The position numbers were made by a program, and so were the translations under genes. A DNA stretch of 64,000 nt from an uncultured Clostridia bacterium (GTDB taxonomy: Bacteria > Bacillota > Clostridia > Lachnospirales > CAG-274): assembly GCA_910579745.1 (NCBI GenBank), contig CAJTVH010000008.1, forward strand, positions 1 through 64,000, read 5' to 3'. The notes under the pieces were generated by a model. The model was not told the DNA's origin, ran no database searches, and was given only the letters and a program-made list of their open reading frames with translations. This document shows, piece by piece, positions 45,951-55,265 of this stretch; position 1 is the stretch's first letter, and each line of letters starts with the position of its first letter.

Positions 45951-47516
45951 ATGAATTCAGCTTTTTTTGAGTTTAATATAGCTACAAGCGCTTTATTCAC
46001 GTCTAAAAATTGCCTTTCCGTAGTTTCAAATAATATAGCGAACTCATCAACAAAAGGTTATTCAAGACAAGTCGCTCAGGTGCGATCATCTATCCCTCTT
46101 CCGGGAGTGTGCGGAAAAGGTATGATAGGCACGGGAAGCGAGGTTTATGGCGTAACTCAAATAAGAGATTTTTATCTTGATAAAAAATATTGGGAGCAAA
46201 ACTCTACCTTCGGCGAGTATTCCCAGAAAAATGACCAGCTTGATTTAATAGAGACTGTTTTCAGCGAACTCTCAACATCAGGTATAACCGCTTCCGTAGA
46301 AGACTTTTTAGACAGCGTAAGCAGTTTGACTTTCAGTTCCGGCGACACAACCTATAGAACAAGCGTAATAAATTTCGCCTCTTCTTTTGTTGACACAATT
46401 AACTCTTACGCCGAGTCTCTAAAAACTCAGCAGAGAGATATAAACGACGAAATAGAGTCTGTCGTAAAAAGAATAAATTCCATAGGCGACCAAATCACCG
46501 CTTTAAATAGAGAAATTTTTTATCAGGAAACAGACGGAAGCCACGCTAACGAGCTCCGTGACCAAAGAGCGCTTCTTGTGGATGAGCTCTCAAAATATGT
46601 AAATACGGAAGTTAGAGAAGTCTCCTCCGAACAAGGGCAAAAATATATGGTTCTCATAAACGGCCAGACTTTGGTAAATCATTTTGACAACGCGAAAATA
46701 AATTGCGTGGCGAGGGGTGAAAACTCACGCCTTGATGAGGATGATTCTCCGGGGCTTTACGACCTTAAATGGAACACGGGAAGCAATTTCAGCTCAAAAG
46801 GTCTTTCTGGTGAGCTTAAAGGCCTTCTTGATATAAGAGACGGAAATGTACTTGATAACGCGGCGAATAAAGAAGGCGTTCAAAATTACAAAGGTATTCC
46901 TTATTACATAGATAAGCTCAATACGTTCGTTCAAACTATAGCGAGAGCTTTTAATGAGGGAAAACACCTTGACGGAACCAATATTGAAGGTATGGACGGA
47001 CATATAAACGGATATGACGCCGAGGGAAATCAGGGAAATCTTTTCTTTTCATATAGAGACGAAAACGGCTCTGTTATAGAAACAGCGGGAGACGTTGATT
47101 ACTCAAAAATAACAGCGTCAAATTTCTCGATGTCACAGCTTCTTTTAAAAGATTCGTCAAGGCTGGCGGCGTCCACGTCTCCGTCACCGCTTCAGGAAAG
47201 CAATAACAAGATAATTCTTCAGTTTACAACTATCAGAAATAACGGCTCTCTTTTTAAAGAGGGTAACGTGTTTGATTTTGTAAACGGCGTTTCAACGGAG
47301 CTTGCCATAGATAAAAAACAAGCGAACAATTTCGACGAGTTTTACGAGGAATTAACAACGGCTACGGATAATCAGAGAATTTCCGTTTCCGGAGTAAGTT
47401 TAAATGAGGAATTGACAAGTATGATTAAAAATCAGCAACTTTTCGTAGCCTCCTCAAAACTTATGCAGTCTGTAAGCAAGGTTTATGATACGCTTATAAA
47501 CGGACTTGGAGTATAA
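45951..47516 (+). CDS. flgK: Flagellar hook-associated protein FlgK, second copy
   Basis: 521 residues with NCLSVVSNNIANSSTKGYSRQ at the N-terminus and GVSLNEELTSMIKNQQLFVASSKLMQSVSKVYDTLINGLGV at the end. It shares the FlgK domain order with the preceding gene but little middle-region sequence. It ends the transcript with a strong terminator, so flgL is expressed separately or by read-through. Two FlgK proteins could form mixed junctions or serve alternative filament states. Confidence 0.92.
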   Translation: MNSAFFEFNIATSALFTSKNCLSVVSNNIANSSTKGYSRQVAQVRSSIPLPGVCGKGMIGTGSEVYGVTQIRDFYLDKKYWEQNSTFGEYSQKNDQLDLIETVFSELSTSGITASVEDFLDSVSSLTFSSGDTTYRTSVINFASSFVDTINSYAESLKTQQRDINDEIESVVKRINSIGDQITALNREIFYQETDGSHANELRDQRALLVDELSKYVNTEVREVSSEQGQKYMVLINGQTLVNHFDNAKINCVARGENSRLDEDDSPGLYDLKWNTGSNFSSKGLSGELKGLLDIRDGNVLDNAANKEGVQNYKGIPYYIDKLNTFVQTIARAFNEGKHLDGTNIEGMDGHINGYDAEGNQGNLFFSYRDENGSVIETAGDVDYSKITASNFSMSQLLLKDSSRLAASTSPSPLQESNNKIILQFTTIRNNGSLFKEGNVFDFVNGVSTELAIDKKQANNFDEFYEELTTATDNQRISVSGVSLNEELTSMIKNQQLFVASSKLMQSVSKVYDTLINGLGV

Positions 47517-47544
47517 GACAGACGGTTAAGAGTTAATGTGTGTA

Positions 47545-47590
47545 AATCAAGCGCCCGCCGCTTGAAAGGCGGGCGCTTGATTGTTTTTAT
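47545..47590 (+). terminator. Terminator between flgK2 and flgL
   Basis: AATCAAGCGCCCGCC (47545-47559) pairs with GGCGGGCGCTTGATT (47568-47582), followed by GTTTTT. A very stable terminator in the middle of the flagellar set. Confidence 0.9.
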
Positions 47591-47711
47591 CCATTAATTG
47601 TATACGGCAATTTCTTTTATTGTCTCGCTGTAGATTAATAAATCCATAACCCAAATTTACGAATAGTCTTTCACAAATATTGAAAGAATAATATCAGAAC
47701 GGAGGAGTTAT

Positions 47712-49133
47712 ATGAGAATTACAAATAATATGATGACAAACTCAATGCTTGTAAGAATTAATAATAATATGAATCAATTAGATAAGTATTACACGCAGAT
47801 GTCATCTGGCAAAAAGATACAAATGCCTTCCGAAAATCCTATACTCGCTAGCCGTGCCTTGAAGCTTCGTAATATTGTTTCCTCAACGGAGCAATATACA
47901 TCAAACTCAAAGCAGGCGGCTTCATGGATGGAAATAACCGAATCCGCTTTTAAAAATATCACCTCAATTTTTGAGTCAATGGGTGAGCTTTGCGTACAAG
48001 GAGCGAGTGACCAGTTTAAAGAAGACGACAGACAGAAAATTTTAAATCAGTTTAATTCCTATGTGGGACAGCTTGAGTCAGAGTTAAACTCCACATATAT
48101 GGGAAGATATGTTTTTTCCGGCTATAAAACAAACACACCGCCTATAATAAAAGACAGCTTCACCGGAAAAAATGTATTAAACCCCGACGCTTACAAAGTT
48201 AATGTGGACGCCGATAAGCTTCTTGAAGCTGTAAATGACAATATTGTAAACAAAGTAAACGACTTAGCGTCTCAAATCGCCGATTTTAACGGCAAAATTA
48301 AAGACATCGTAGGAGACCCGCCGGATCTTGAAAGTTTAACGGAACAGGAATTAGCTACAGTAAATGGCTATGAGGCTGACAGAGTTGCTGTGGTTAAACA
48401 GCTGAAACCATATCTTTCCTCAGACACTATGGAATTTGTTGAGACAACTTATGAGCATGATATTTTGCTTAAGACCCCCGATGGGACCCAGCAAGCTACA
48501 CTTGTTGATGGTGACCAGGTAAATTCTCTTGTCGCTCAGAAAAACGCCAATAATGACGGTGTTGAGTTCTTTATAAACGGTCAGAAAGTCGATATTAAAG
48601 TTCCCACGGAAGTATTTAATAAAGCCGTTGTTCCCGATGAAATCAAACTTGAGGTCGGCGTTAATAATTATATAACCATAAATTCCGTGGCATACGAGGT
48701 ATATCCTCAAGAAATGTACGATGAGCTCCACTATTTCGAAAAAGTATTTGATTATATGTCGGGAGATTTATCTCAGGAGGATATTGATACCTATTTCGAC
48801 GGAACTCCCTATGAGTCTTTATCTGAATCTGAAGTTGCCAACTTCGACAAAAAAATCCGCTCGGAATTTGAGGCGATGATCTCAAAAGTAAATAATTTTA
48901 ACTCATCGGTTACTGAACAGCATACTAATCTAGGTGTAAGAATGAACCGTATAGGCCTTATTCAAGACCGTCTCGGAGATGACAACGTTAATTACACAAA
49001 ACTTATGTCCAGCAACGAAAATATAAATTACGCTGAGGCGGCTATGTATTTTAACGTGGCTAACGCTTCTTATAACGCTTCTTTAAGAGTAGGTATGACT
49101 ATAACTCAGCTTACCTTGGCGGACTTCTTATAA
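47712..49133 (+). CDS. flgL: Flagellar hook-associated protein FlgL
   Basis: 473 residues. N-terminal flagellin-type domain (MRITNNMMTNSMLVRINNNMNQLDKYYTQMSSGKKI) and C-terminal D0 (NYAEAAMYFNVANASYNASLRVGMTITQLTLADFL) are typical of FlgL. At 473 residues it is longer than the usual 290-330. The extra length is a central region of about residues 150-360. FlgL is the second junction protein under the filament. AGGAG site at the start. Confidence 0.92.
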   Translation: MRITNNMMTNSMLVRINNNMNQLDKYYTQMSSGKKIQMPSENPILASRALKLRNIVSSTEQYTSNSKQAASWMEITESAFKNITSIFESMGELCVQGASDQFKEDDRQKILNQFNSYVGQLESELNSTYMGRYVFSGYKTNTPPIIKDSFTGKNVLNPDAYKVNVDADKLLEAVNDNIVNKVNDLASQIADFNGKIKDIVGDPPDLESLTEQELATVNGYEADRVAVVKQLKPYLSSDTMEFVETTYEHDILLKTPDGTQQATLVDGDQVNSLVAQKNANNDGVEFFINGQKVDIKVPTEVFNKAVVPDEIKLEVGVNNYITINSVAYEVYPQEMYDELHYFEKVFDYMSGDLSQEDIDTYFDGTPYESLSESEVANFDKKIRSEFEAMISKVNNFNSSVTEQHTNLGVRMNRIGLIQDRLGDDNVNYTKLMSSNENINYAEAAMYFNVANASYNASLRVGMTITQLTLADFL

Positions 49134-49149
49134 TAAAGGTGGTTATACT

Positions 49150-49608
49150 ATGCTTATTGAAACAGAGAATTTCGGTAACATTGATATAGATGAAAATAAA
49201 ATTTATACATTTGAAAACGGTCTGCCTGGCTTTGAGCGATTAAAAAAATTTGTTATCGTTGAGAAAGACTCTTCTGACAGCAATTCTATTTTTCGCTGGC
49301 TTCAGTCAACCGAGGACCCTAAAACAGCTTTTGTAATGATGGATGTATATAAAATTATTCCTGACTATAATCCTCTCGTATACGATGATGATTTAGACTC
49401 TCTGGGAGAGATTTCTGACGATAGTCTGATTATTTATAATATAGTCGTAATTCCAAAAATAGTAAGCAAAATGTCTGTCAATTTAAAAGCTCCTGTTGTA
49501 ATCAACCTCCTAACCAATAAAGGAATGCAGATGATTACCAAAAATGAGGATTACCCAATAAAATATTATTTTTATGAAGAATTAAAGAAAAAAAACGGAG
49601 GTGAATAG
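49150..49608 (+). CDS. fliW: Flagellar assembly factor FliW
   Basis: 152 residues with the FliW pattern ENGLPGFERLKKFVIVE, FRWLQSTEDPKTAFVMMDVY and NLKAPVVINLLTNKGMQ. FliW binds flagellin and antagonises CsrA, linking filament secretion to flagellin translation. It is 16 bases after flgL and 2 bases before csrA. Confidence 0.96.
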   Translation: MLIETENFGNIDIDENKIYTFENGLPGFERLKKFVIVEKDSSDSNSIFRWLQSTEDPKTAFVMMDVYKIIPDYNPLVYDDDLDSLGEISDDSLIIYNIVVIPKIVSKMSVNLKAPVVINLLTNKGMQMITKNEDYPIKYYFYEELKKKNGGE

Positions 49609-49610
49609 AA

Positions 49611-49823
49611 ATGCTTGCCCTTACAAGAAAAAAAGGCAGCTCAATAATGATTGGAAACGATATAGAAATTACCGTTCTCGGTATTCAGGGGGAACAAGTT
49701 AAACTCGGCATTGTCGCTCCGAAAAATATTTCTGTTCACCGAAAAGAGATTTTCCTTCAAATACAAAAAGAAAACGCTGAAGCCGCTTTAAACTCAAAGG
49801 TTGACTTTAATAGCTTATTTTAA
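49611..49823 (+). CDS. csrA: Carbon storage regulator CsrA
   Basis: 70 residues beginning MLALTRKKGSSIMIG, with VKLGIVAPKNISVHR, the RNA-binding dimer. It represses translation, mainly of flagellin (hag), by binding GGA sites near the ribosome site. Coupled to fliW. The hag gene itself is not in the window. Confidence 0.97.
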   Translation: MLALTRKKGSSIMIGNDIEITVLGIQGEQVKLGIVAPKNISVHRKEIFLQIQKENAEAALNSKVDFNSLF

Positions 49824-49848
49824 ACATTTCTGCATATATATAAATTTA

Positions 49849-49905
49849 TAAAAAATCCACAAATTTAAAGGTAAAATATTTTTAAATTTGTGGATTTTTA
49901 TTTTT
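49849..49905. terminator. Terminator after csrA
   Basis: AAAATCCACAAATTTAAA and TTTAAATTTGTGGATTTT pair over 11 bases, flanked by A and T runs. Confidence 0.85.
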
Positions 49906-49966
49906 CATAATTCTATTTTTCTTCGTAATAGTAACATCGATATAATTCTATTTTAAAACAATATAC

Positions 49967-49995
49967 TTGCAATTTGTATCTTATCGTGATATAAT
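49967..49995 (+). promoter_or_regulatory. Promoter of the chemoreceptor gene
   Basis: TTGCAA (49967-49972), 17-base spacer, TATAAT (49990-49995). A sigma-A promoter rather than a sigma-28 site. Confidence 0.65.
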
Positions 49996-50035
49996 TTATT
50001 TACATTAAACTTTATTTTACAAGGAGATGATATTT

Positions 50036-52330
50036 ATGAGTAAGATGTCACATTCTTACAAAAACTTTTCAATCAAAGCAAGAGTTATTGTATTGGTTGC
50101 CATAATGTTGATCTTTTCCGCGCTGATTGGAATTTTTGGTTTTTTCTCACTTCTTAACGTGAATGGTAAATACGAGCTTATGCTTGGTACAGCCTCTGAA
50201 AGGCTTAATCTCTCAAGCGAACTTGAACTTGAGGTCGCTAAATTCAGGAGGGCTTTCTTAAACGTTATAGTCCAATCCGAAATTCATCAGGATAAGACTA
50301 GAACTACCGACGCTTTGAATGAGCTTAACAGTCACCTGGAAAAAATAACAGACATAACAGACAGGTATAAAGCCTGTGTAGACTCTGACACTTCCCTTAC
50401 ACCTCAAGCGCAGCAAAATTTATATAACTTGAGGCAAAAGTTTTTGGATGACTTTTTAAGCGTCGGTGACTTATCAAAAGATTTAGGGGCCGCTTGTTTA
50501 GCTGAGGATTTTGACGGTATTAACCGCTGTCTTTCCTTAATTGTCGAGAAAGTTGAAACGGCGTATGATAACGTAGCCAACATTCGTCAAGCGGCGATAG
50601 ACAGAAGAGACGTTCTTGATGATGAGGTGACAACGACAGCGAGGGTAACTGAGATTGTTCTTATTGCTGTTTTGTTCTTAGCGTTAATTTTCTCTCTTGC
50701 TATAGCCATAATTATTACAAACTCTATAGTAAAACCAATTGTACATATTACCAAACAGGCTAGAAAAGCAGCTGAGGGCGACTTTAGCGTAGACGTGAGA
50801 ACAAACATCACAAATGAGGTCGGACAGCTCTCAAATAGTTTGGGAATGTTTATTGACACCACAAAAAATGTTTTTGACGATATGGTAGACGCTTTTAGGG
50901 AAATGGAATACGGAAACCTTGATAAGAGATTAAATACCTCAAAATACAATGGTCAATATTCTGTTATGGCTGAAACCATCAATAAAATTCTAAGCGATAC
51001 GGCGCACGAGTTTACCACCATCAGTAAAAGCATTAATGAATACGCCGAAGGTAACTTCTCATATGATTGTCCGAGATTTAACGGTCAAAAAGCTATTATT
51101 CACGAATCCCTTGATAAAATGAAGGAACATATTCAAATAATCAGCTCTTCCATCTCCGAAATTACAGACAATATCAACAACGGTAACCTTGATATAGAAA
51201 TATCCACAAACAACCTTAAGAGCGCATGGAAAAAAATTATCGAAAGTCTTAATATTCTCGTTATAAATGTGGCTGAACCTATCAGAGTCACAAAAGACTC
51301 TTTAAGCAACCTCGCAGCGGGAAATTTCAATTTCAGTATTGACGCTGACAGGTTTAAAGGCGAATTTAATGAAATGGCGGAAAATATAAACTATACTATA
51401 AAAGTATTGTCTGAATATATAGCTGAAATTTCAAGTATACTTAAAAATATGGCAAACCAGAATCTAAATGTTGAGATTACTCATAATTATGTAGGAGATT
51501 TCAAAGAAATTCAAGATTCTCTTAACCTTATCATCGCTAACTTTAATCAACTTATTAAAGAAATTATTATGTCCTCCGAACAAGTGGCAATCGGCTCGCA
51601 AAGTATCGCCGATTCCTCAACCGCCCTCGCTCAGGGTGCGTCTGAACAAGCAAGCGCCGTTGAGGAACTCACCGCTACAATCGGACTTGTTTCTAAAAAC
51701 GCTGAGAGAAATACAGAAAACGTTATTAAATCAAATGAGCTCGCCGACACCGCTAAAGAAAGCGCTACTCGCATAAGAGACGAGATGCAGGATCTCCTTA
51801 AAGCTATGGACGATATTAACGAGTCCTCCAATAATATATCAAATATTATTAAGGTTATAGACGACATCGCTTTCCAAACAAATATCCTCGCTCTTAACGC
51901 CGCTGTCGAGGCGGCGAGAGCCGGAGAACACGGAAAAGGTTTCGCCGTTGTGGCTGACGAGGTAAGAACCCTTGCGGCAAGAAGCCAGACTTCGGCTCAG
52001 GAGACTTCCGACCTTATTGCCGAGTCTCTTAGTAAAGCGGAACAGGGAAGCGAAATTGTAAACAGAACCGCTGACACAGTGAGAAAAATCGTAAACCAAA
52101 TTGACGAAATATCAACTCTTTCTAATGAGGTAGCACACGATTCTAAAGAACAGACAAATTCCATTTCTGAAATAAACATCGGAATTAATCAAATCGCTAC
52201 AGTTGTTTCAAACAATACGGCGACTTCTGAGGAAAGCGCGGCGGCTTCAGAAGAGCTCGCCAGCCAGTCGGCAGTATTTAAATCGACCGTATCTAAATTT
52301 ACTCTTAAAAACCAAGGCTATTCTGAGTAA
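50036..52330 (+). CDS. Methyl-accepting chemotaxis protein with repeated HAMP-like modules
   Basis: 764 residues from the ATG at 50036 behind AAGGAGATGA. First membrane segment about 18-40, a periplasmic four-helix sensor (about 45-195) and a second membrane segment (about 205-230). A HAMP and at least four HAMP-like or inter-HAMP modules follow, each with a GN(L/F)xx(D/S) motif (near 290, 335, 375, 435, 480). The signalling domain (about 520-764) has the hairpin tip AFQTNILALNAAVEAARAGEHGKGFAVVADEVR. It relays a ligand or energy signal to CheA/CheW. Follows the flagellar operon. Confidence 0.95.
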   Translation: MSKMSHSYKNFSIKARVIVLVAIMLIFSALIGIFGFFSLLNVNGKYELMLGTASERLNLSSELELEVAKFRRAFLNVIVQSEIHQDKTRTTDALNELNSHLEKITDITDRYKACVDSDTSLTPQAQQNLYNLRQKFLDDFLSVGDLSKDLGAACLAEDFDGINRCLSLIVEKVETAYDNVANIRQAAIDRRDVLDDEVTTTARVTEIVLIAVLFLALIFSLAIAIIITNSIVKPIVHITKQARKAAEGDFSVDVRTNITNEVGQLSNSLGMFIDTTKNVFDDMVDAFREMEYGNLDKRLNTSKYNGQYSVMAETINKILSDTAHEFTTISKSINEYAEGNFSYDCPRFNGQKAIIHESLDKMKEHIQIISSSISEITDNINNGNLDIEISTNNLKSAWKKIIESLNILVINVAEPIRVTKDSLSNLAAGNFNFSIDADRFKGEFNEMAENINYTIKVLSEYIAEISSILKNMANQNLNVEITHNYVGDFKEIQDSLNLIIANFNQLIKEIIMSSEQVAIGSQSIADSSTALAQGASEQASAVEELTATIGLVSKNAERNTENVIKSNELADTAKESATRIRDEMQDLLKAMDDINESSNNISNIIKVIDDIAFQTNILALNAAVEAARAGEHGKGFAVVADEVRTLAARSQTSAQETSDLIAESLSKAEQGSEIVNRTADTVRKIVNQIDEISTLSNEVAHDSKEQTNSISEINIGINQIATVVSNNTATSEESAAASEELASQSAVFKSTVSKFTLKNQGYSE

Positions 52331-52340
52331 ATTAATTAAG

Positions 52341-52366
52341 ACGAGCAGGAGAAATCTCCTGCTCGT
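52341..52366 (+). terminator. Terminator after the chemoreceptor
   Basis: ACGAGCAGGAG/CTCCTGCTCGT with a four-base loop and following T-rich sequence. Confidence 0.9.
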
Positions 52367-52528
52367 TTATTTATTTTTCTCTTATTTTAAAATATTTTCT
52401 TTCCCTAAAACAACACTCTTTATAAATAATAAAAATTGAATAGAGAATTTGCGTATAGACTCAGATAAAATCCAATTTGAAACTTTACAAAAATTCTATA
52501 GTTTGCAAAAAATCCTATTATTCATAAA

Positions 52529-52571
52529 TAAAAAAAGAGTTATTAATTTCCATAACTCTTTTTTTATTTTT
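52529..52571. terminator. Terminator of lon (bidirectional form)
   Basis: AAAAAAAGAGTTAT pairs with ATAACTCTTTTTTT. On the - strand it ends the lon transcript. Confidence 0.8.
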
Positions 52572-52579
52572 ATATATAT

Positions 52580-54919
52580 CTATATGGCCAGTCCCTCTTT
52601 AACAACCTCCTCCATATCCTTAACAAACACAACGTCTATTCCCTCTTTAGCGTAATCCGGAACTTCTTTAAAATCGCTCTCGTTCTCAAAAGGTAAAATC
52701 AGCTTTTCAATCCCAAACATCTTAGCGGCGATAATTTTCTCTTTAAGCCCGCCGATGGGCAAAACTCTGCCCGTAAGGGTTATCTCCCCTGTCATAGCCA
52801 CATTATGCCTGACAGGTCTTCCGGTAAGAGCTGAAATCATCGACAGCGTCATAGTTATACCGGCGGACGGTCCGTCTTTTGGAACAGCTCCCTCGGGAAT
52901 ATGAATGTGAATATCCATCTCATCATAAAAATCCTCTCTTATTCCGTATTTATCGGCGTTCGCCCTTACATAGCTTATAGCGGCGTTCGCCGATTCCTCC
53001 ATAACTTTTCCCACATTCCCTGTAAGCTTAAAATTTCCTTTCCCTTTCATAATAACCGTCTCAATGCTGAGAGTGTCACCCCCTACCCTTGTCCACGCGA
53101 GACCTGTCACAACTCCAACCTTGTCGCTTTTATCCTTATACTCCTCTTTATATTTTTTGGCTCCCAAAAACTTCTCAAGATTTATCTTTTTAACAGAGAT
53201 ACAGCTTTCCTCCTCAAGAGATATAATCTTCGCCGACTTTCTGCATACCTTTCCTATAAGACGCTCAAGAGTACGTACTCCCGCCTCCCTTGTATATCCC
53301 GATATAATCTCGGATATACTTTCTTTTGAGAACTTGATTTGTTTTTTATCAAGTCCGTTGGCGTTTATCTGCTTAGATACGAGATATTTTAAAGCTATAT
53401 TGAGCTTTTCCTCATGTGTATAGCTTCCTATGTTGATTATCTCAAGCCTGTCCCTTAACGCCGTCGGAATATCCTCGGCGCTGTTAGCGGTACACATAAA
53501 CAAAACCTTTGAAATATCAAGGGAAACCTCAAGATAATTATCCCTAAAAGAAAAGTTTTGTTCCCCGTCAAGAACCTCAAGAAGAGCCGACGAGGGGTCT
53601 CCCCTTCTTTCATTCTTAATTTTATCGATTTCGTCAAGCAAAATTAAAGGATTCATTGTTTTGGCGCTTTTAATATAAGAAACTATGCGCCCCGGCATAG
53701 CGCCGACATAAGTTTTTCTGTGCCCTCTTATTTCCGCCTCGTCGCTTATTCCTCCGAGAGACATACGCACATATTTCCTGTTAAGAGCTTTAGCGACAGA
53801 TTTGGCTATAGATGTTTTTCCCACTCCCGGAGGGCCGACAAGGCAAATAATAGGAGCGTTTATATCTTTTGAGATTTTTCTTACGGCTAAAAACTCAACA
53901 ATCCTCTCCTTTACCTCCGTAAGTCCGTAATGGTCTTTGTCAAGAACTTTCCAAGCGTTTTTAATATCGTTGTTCTCCTTGTCAAAAACCCCCCACGGCA
54001 TATCCAAAATAAGCTCTATATAATCCCTCGACACAGTTCCCTCCGCTGATGAGTTAGCCATCCTTTTAAAACGTTCGATTTCTTTCTCAAGGCGTTTTCT
54101 CACATGTTCCGGCATATTTTCAATTTCGTTCATTCGTTTTGTGTATTCTTTGACCTCCGCCATAATTCCGTCAGGCTCTCCCAGCTCTTCTTGAATAACT
54201 TTTATTTCCTCCCGCAGAAAATAATTTCTCTGGGATTTATCAATTTTCGCGCGAACATTCGAGTAAATCTCCTTTTTTATGTTTAAGGCGTTTATCTCCC
54301 TGTTAAGAAGATTTAACATAATTTTCGCTCTGTTTGAGTAATCGGTTTCCTCAAGAATATTCTGCTTGTCGGAAATACTAAAGGGTATTTTATCCCCAAG
54401 AGCGTAAGAAATATACTCCACGCTGTCAGATGATATTATTTCCATAATAAATTCTGGATTCCCCTTGCCCAGTCTGGCATATTCGTCAAAAGTCTCAAGA
54501 AGAAGCTTTAAAAGCGCCCTGTACTCAAAATCTTTTTGCTCAAGCCCGCTTTCGCTTTTCTCATATTTTACATCAATAATCTCGCTGACGTCCACAGAAA
54601 AATATTTATCATTGCTGTTATACCTATCAATTTTAAATTTGCCGAGACACTCCGCGAAAACCTTCGTTATTCCTCCCGGAAGCTTTAAAACCTGCTCCAC
54701 TTTTCCAACAACGCCGACTTCATAAATATCTTCTTTTGAAATCTCGTCAAGGCTTGTATCATTTTGAGCCGCGAAAAATAAAAAGTTCCCCTCTCTTGTA
54801 GCTTTTTCCAAAGCCGCCACAGACTTTTTTCTCATCAGCTCAAAGCTCACTTTTCTGCCTGGGAAAAATACTCTTCCCCTCAGCGCCACCATAGGCAGTT
54901 CCTTAAAATTGCTGTCCAT
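52580..54919 (-). CDS. lon: ATP-dependent protease Lon
   Basis: 779 residues. LonN substrate-binding domain (about 1-200), AAA+ domain with GPPGVGKTS (Walker A, near 355) and LLDEIDK, and a C-terminal serine protease domain with Ser685 in KDGPSAGITM and Lys728 in GGLKEK, the catalytic dyad. It degrades misfolded and regulatory proteins in the cytosol. It is divergent from ftsH with about 345 bases between, so two quality-control proteases share an intergenic region. No CIRCE-type heat-shock operator is seen. Confidence 0.97.
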   Translation of the reverse strand: MDSNFKELPMVALRGRVFFPGRKVSFELMRKKSVAALEKATREGNFLFFAAQNDTSLDEISKEDIYEVGVVGKVEQVLKLPGGITKVFAECLGKFKIDRYNSNDKYFSVDVSEIIDVKYEKSESGLEQKDFEYRALLKLLLETFDEYARLGKGNPEFIMEIISSDSVEYISYALGDKIPFSISDKQNILEETDYSNRAKIMLNLLNREINALNIKKEIYSNVRAKIDKSQRNYFLREEIKVIQEELGEPDGIMAEVKEYTKRMNEIENMPEHVRKRLEKEIERFKRMANSSAEGTVSRDYIELILDMPWGVFDKENNDIKNAWKVLDKDHYGLTEVKERIVEFLAVRKISKDINAPIICLVGPPGVGKTSIAKSVAKALNRKYVRMSLGGISDEAEIRGHRKTYVGAMPGRIVSYIKSAKTMNPLILLDEIDKIKNERRGDPSSALLEVLDGEQNFSFRDNYLEVSLDISKVLFMCTANSAEDIPTALRDRLEIINIGSYTHEEKLNIALKYLVSKQINANGLDKKQIKFSKESISEIISGYTREAGVRTLERLIGKVCRKSAKIISLEEESCISVKKINLEKFLGAKKYKEEYKDKSDKVGVVTGLAWTRVGGDTLSIETVIMKGKGNFKLTGNVGKVMEESANAAISYVRANADKYGIREDFYDEMDIHIHIPEGAVPKDGPSAGITMTLSMISALTGRPVRHNVAMTGEITLTGRVLPIGGLKEKIIAAKMFGIEKLILPFENESDFKEVPDYAKEGIDVVFVKDMEEVVKEGLAI

Positions 54920-55265
54920 AAAATCTAACCTCGCTTTTATAAAAAAAATCCCATTATAAAATCATTATACACTACTTTGTCGAAAAACACAAAAAATATT
55001 AAAATTATTTTTTTCTTTAAATATTGAATTTACTTAAACTTTGTGTTATCATAGAAAATAGCGTATGGTAAAATATAATAAAATTATATTAATTTTAGCA
55101 GGAGTGCCCGAAAATAACATAACATAAATATCGTTTATCTCTTAAATTCTTATAATTAACGTTTAAAGCTTTAGGAATACTTTTTATAAAATTCGTAAAG
55201 CTTTATATTATAGCGATTCCGATATAAGTTATGGAATCACCTATCATATTAAAGGAGGAAATATA

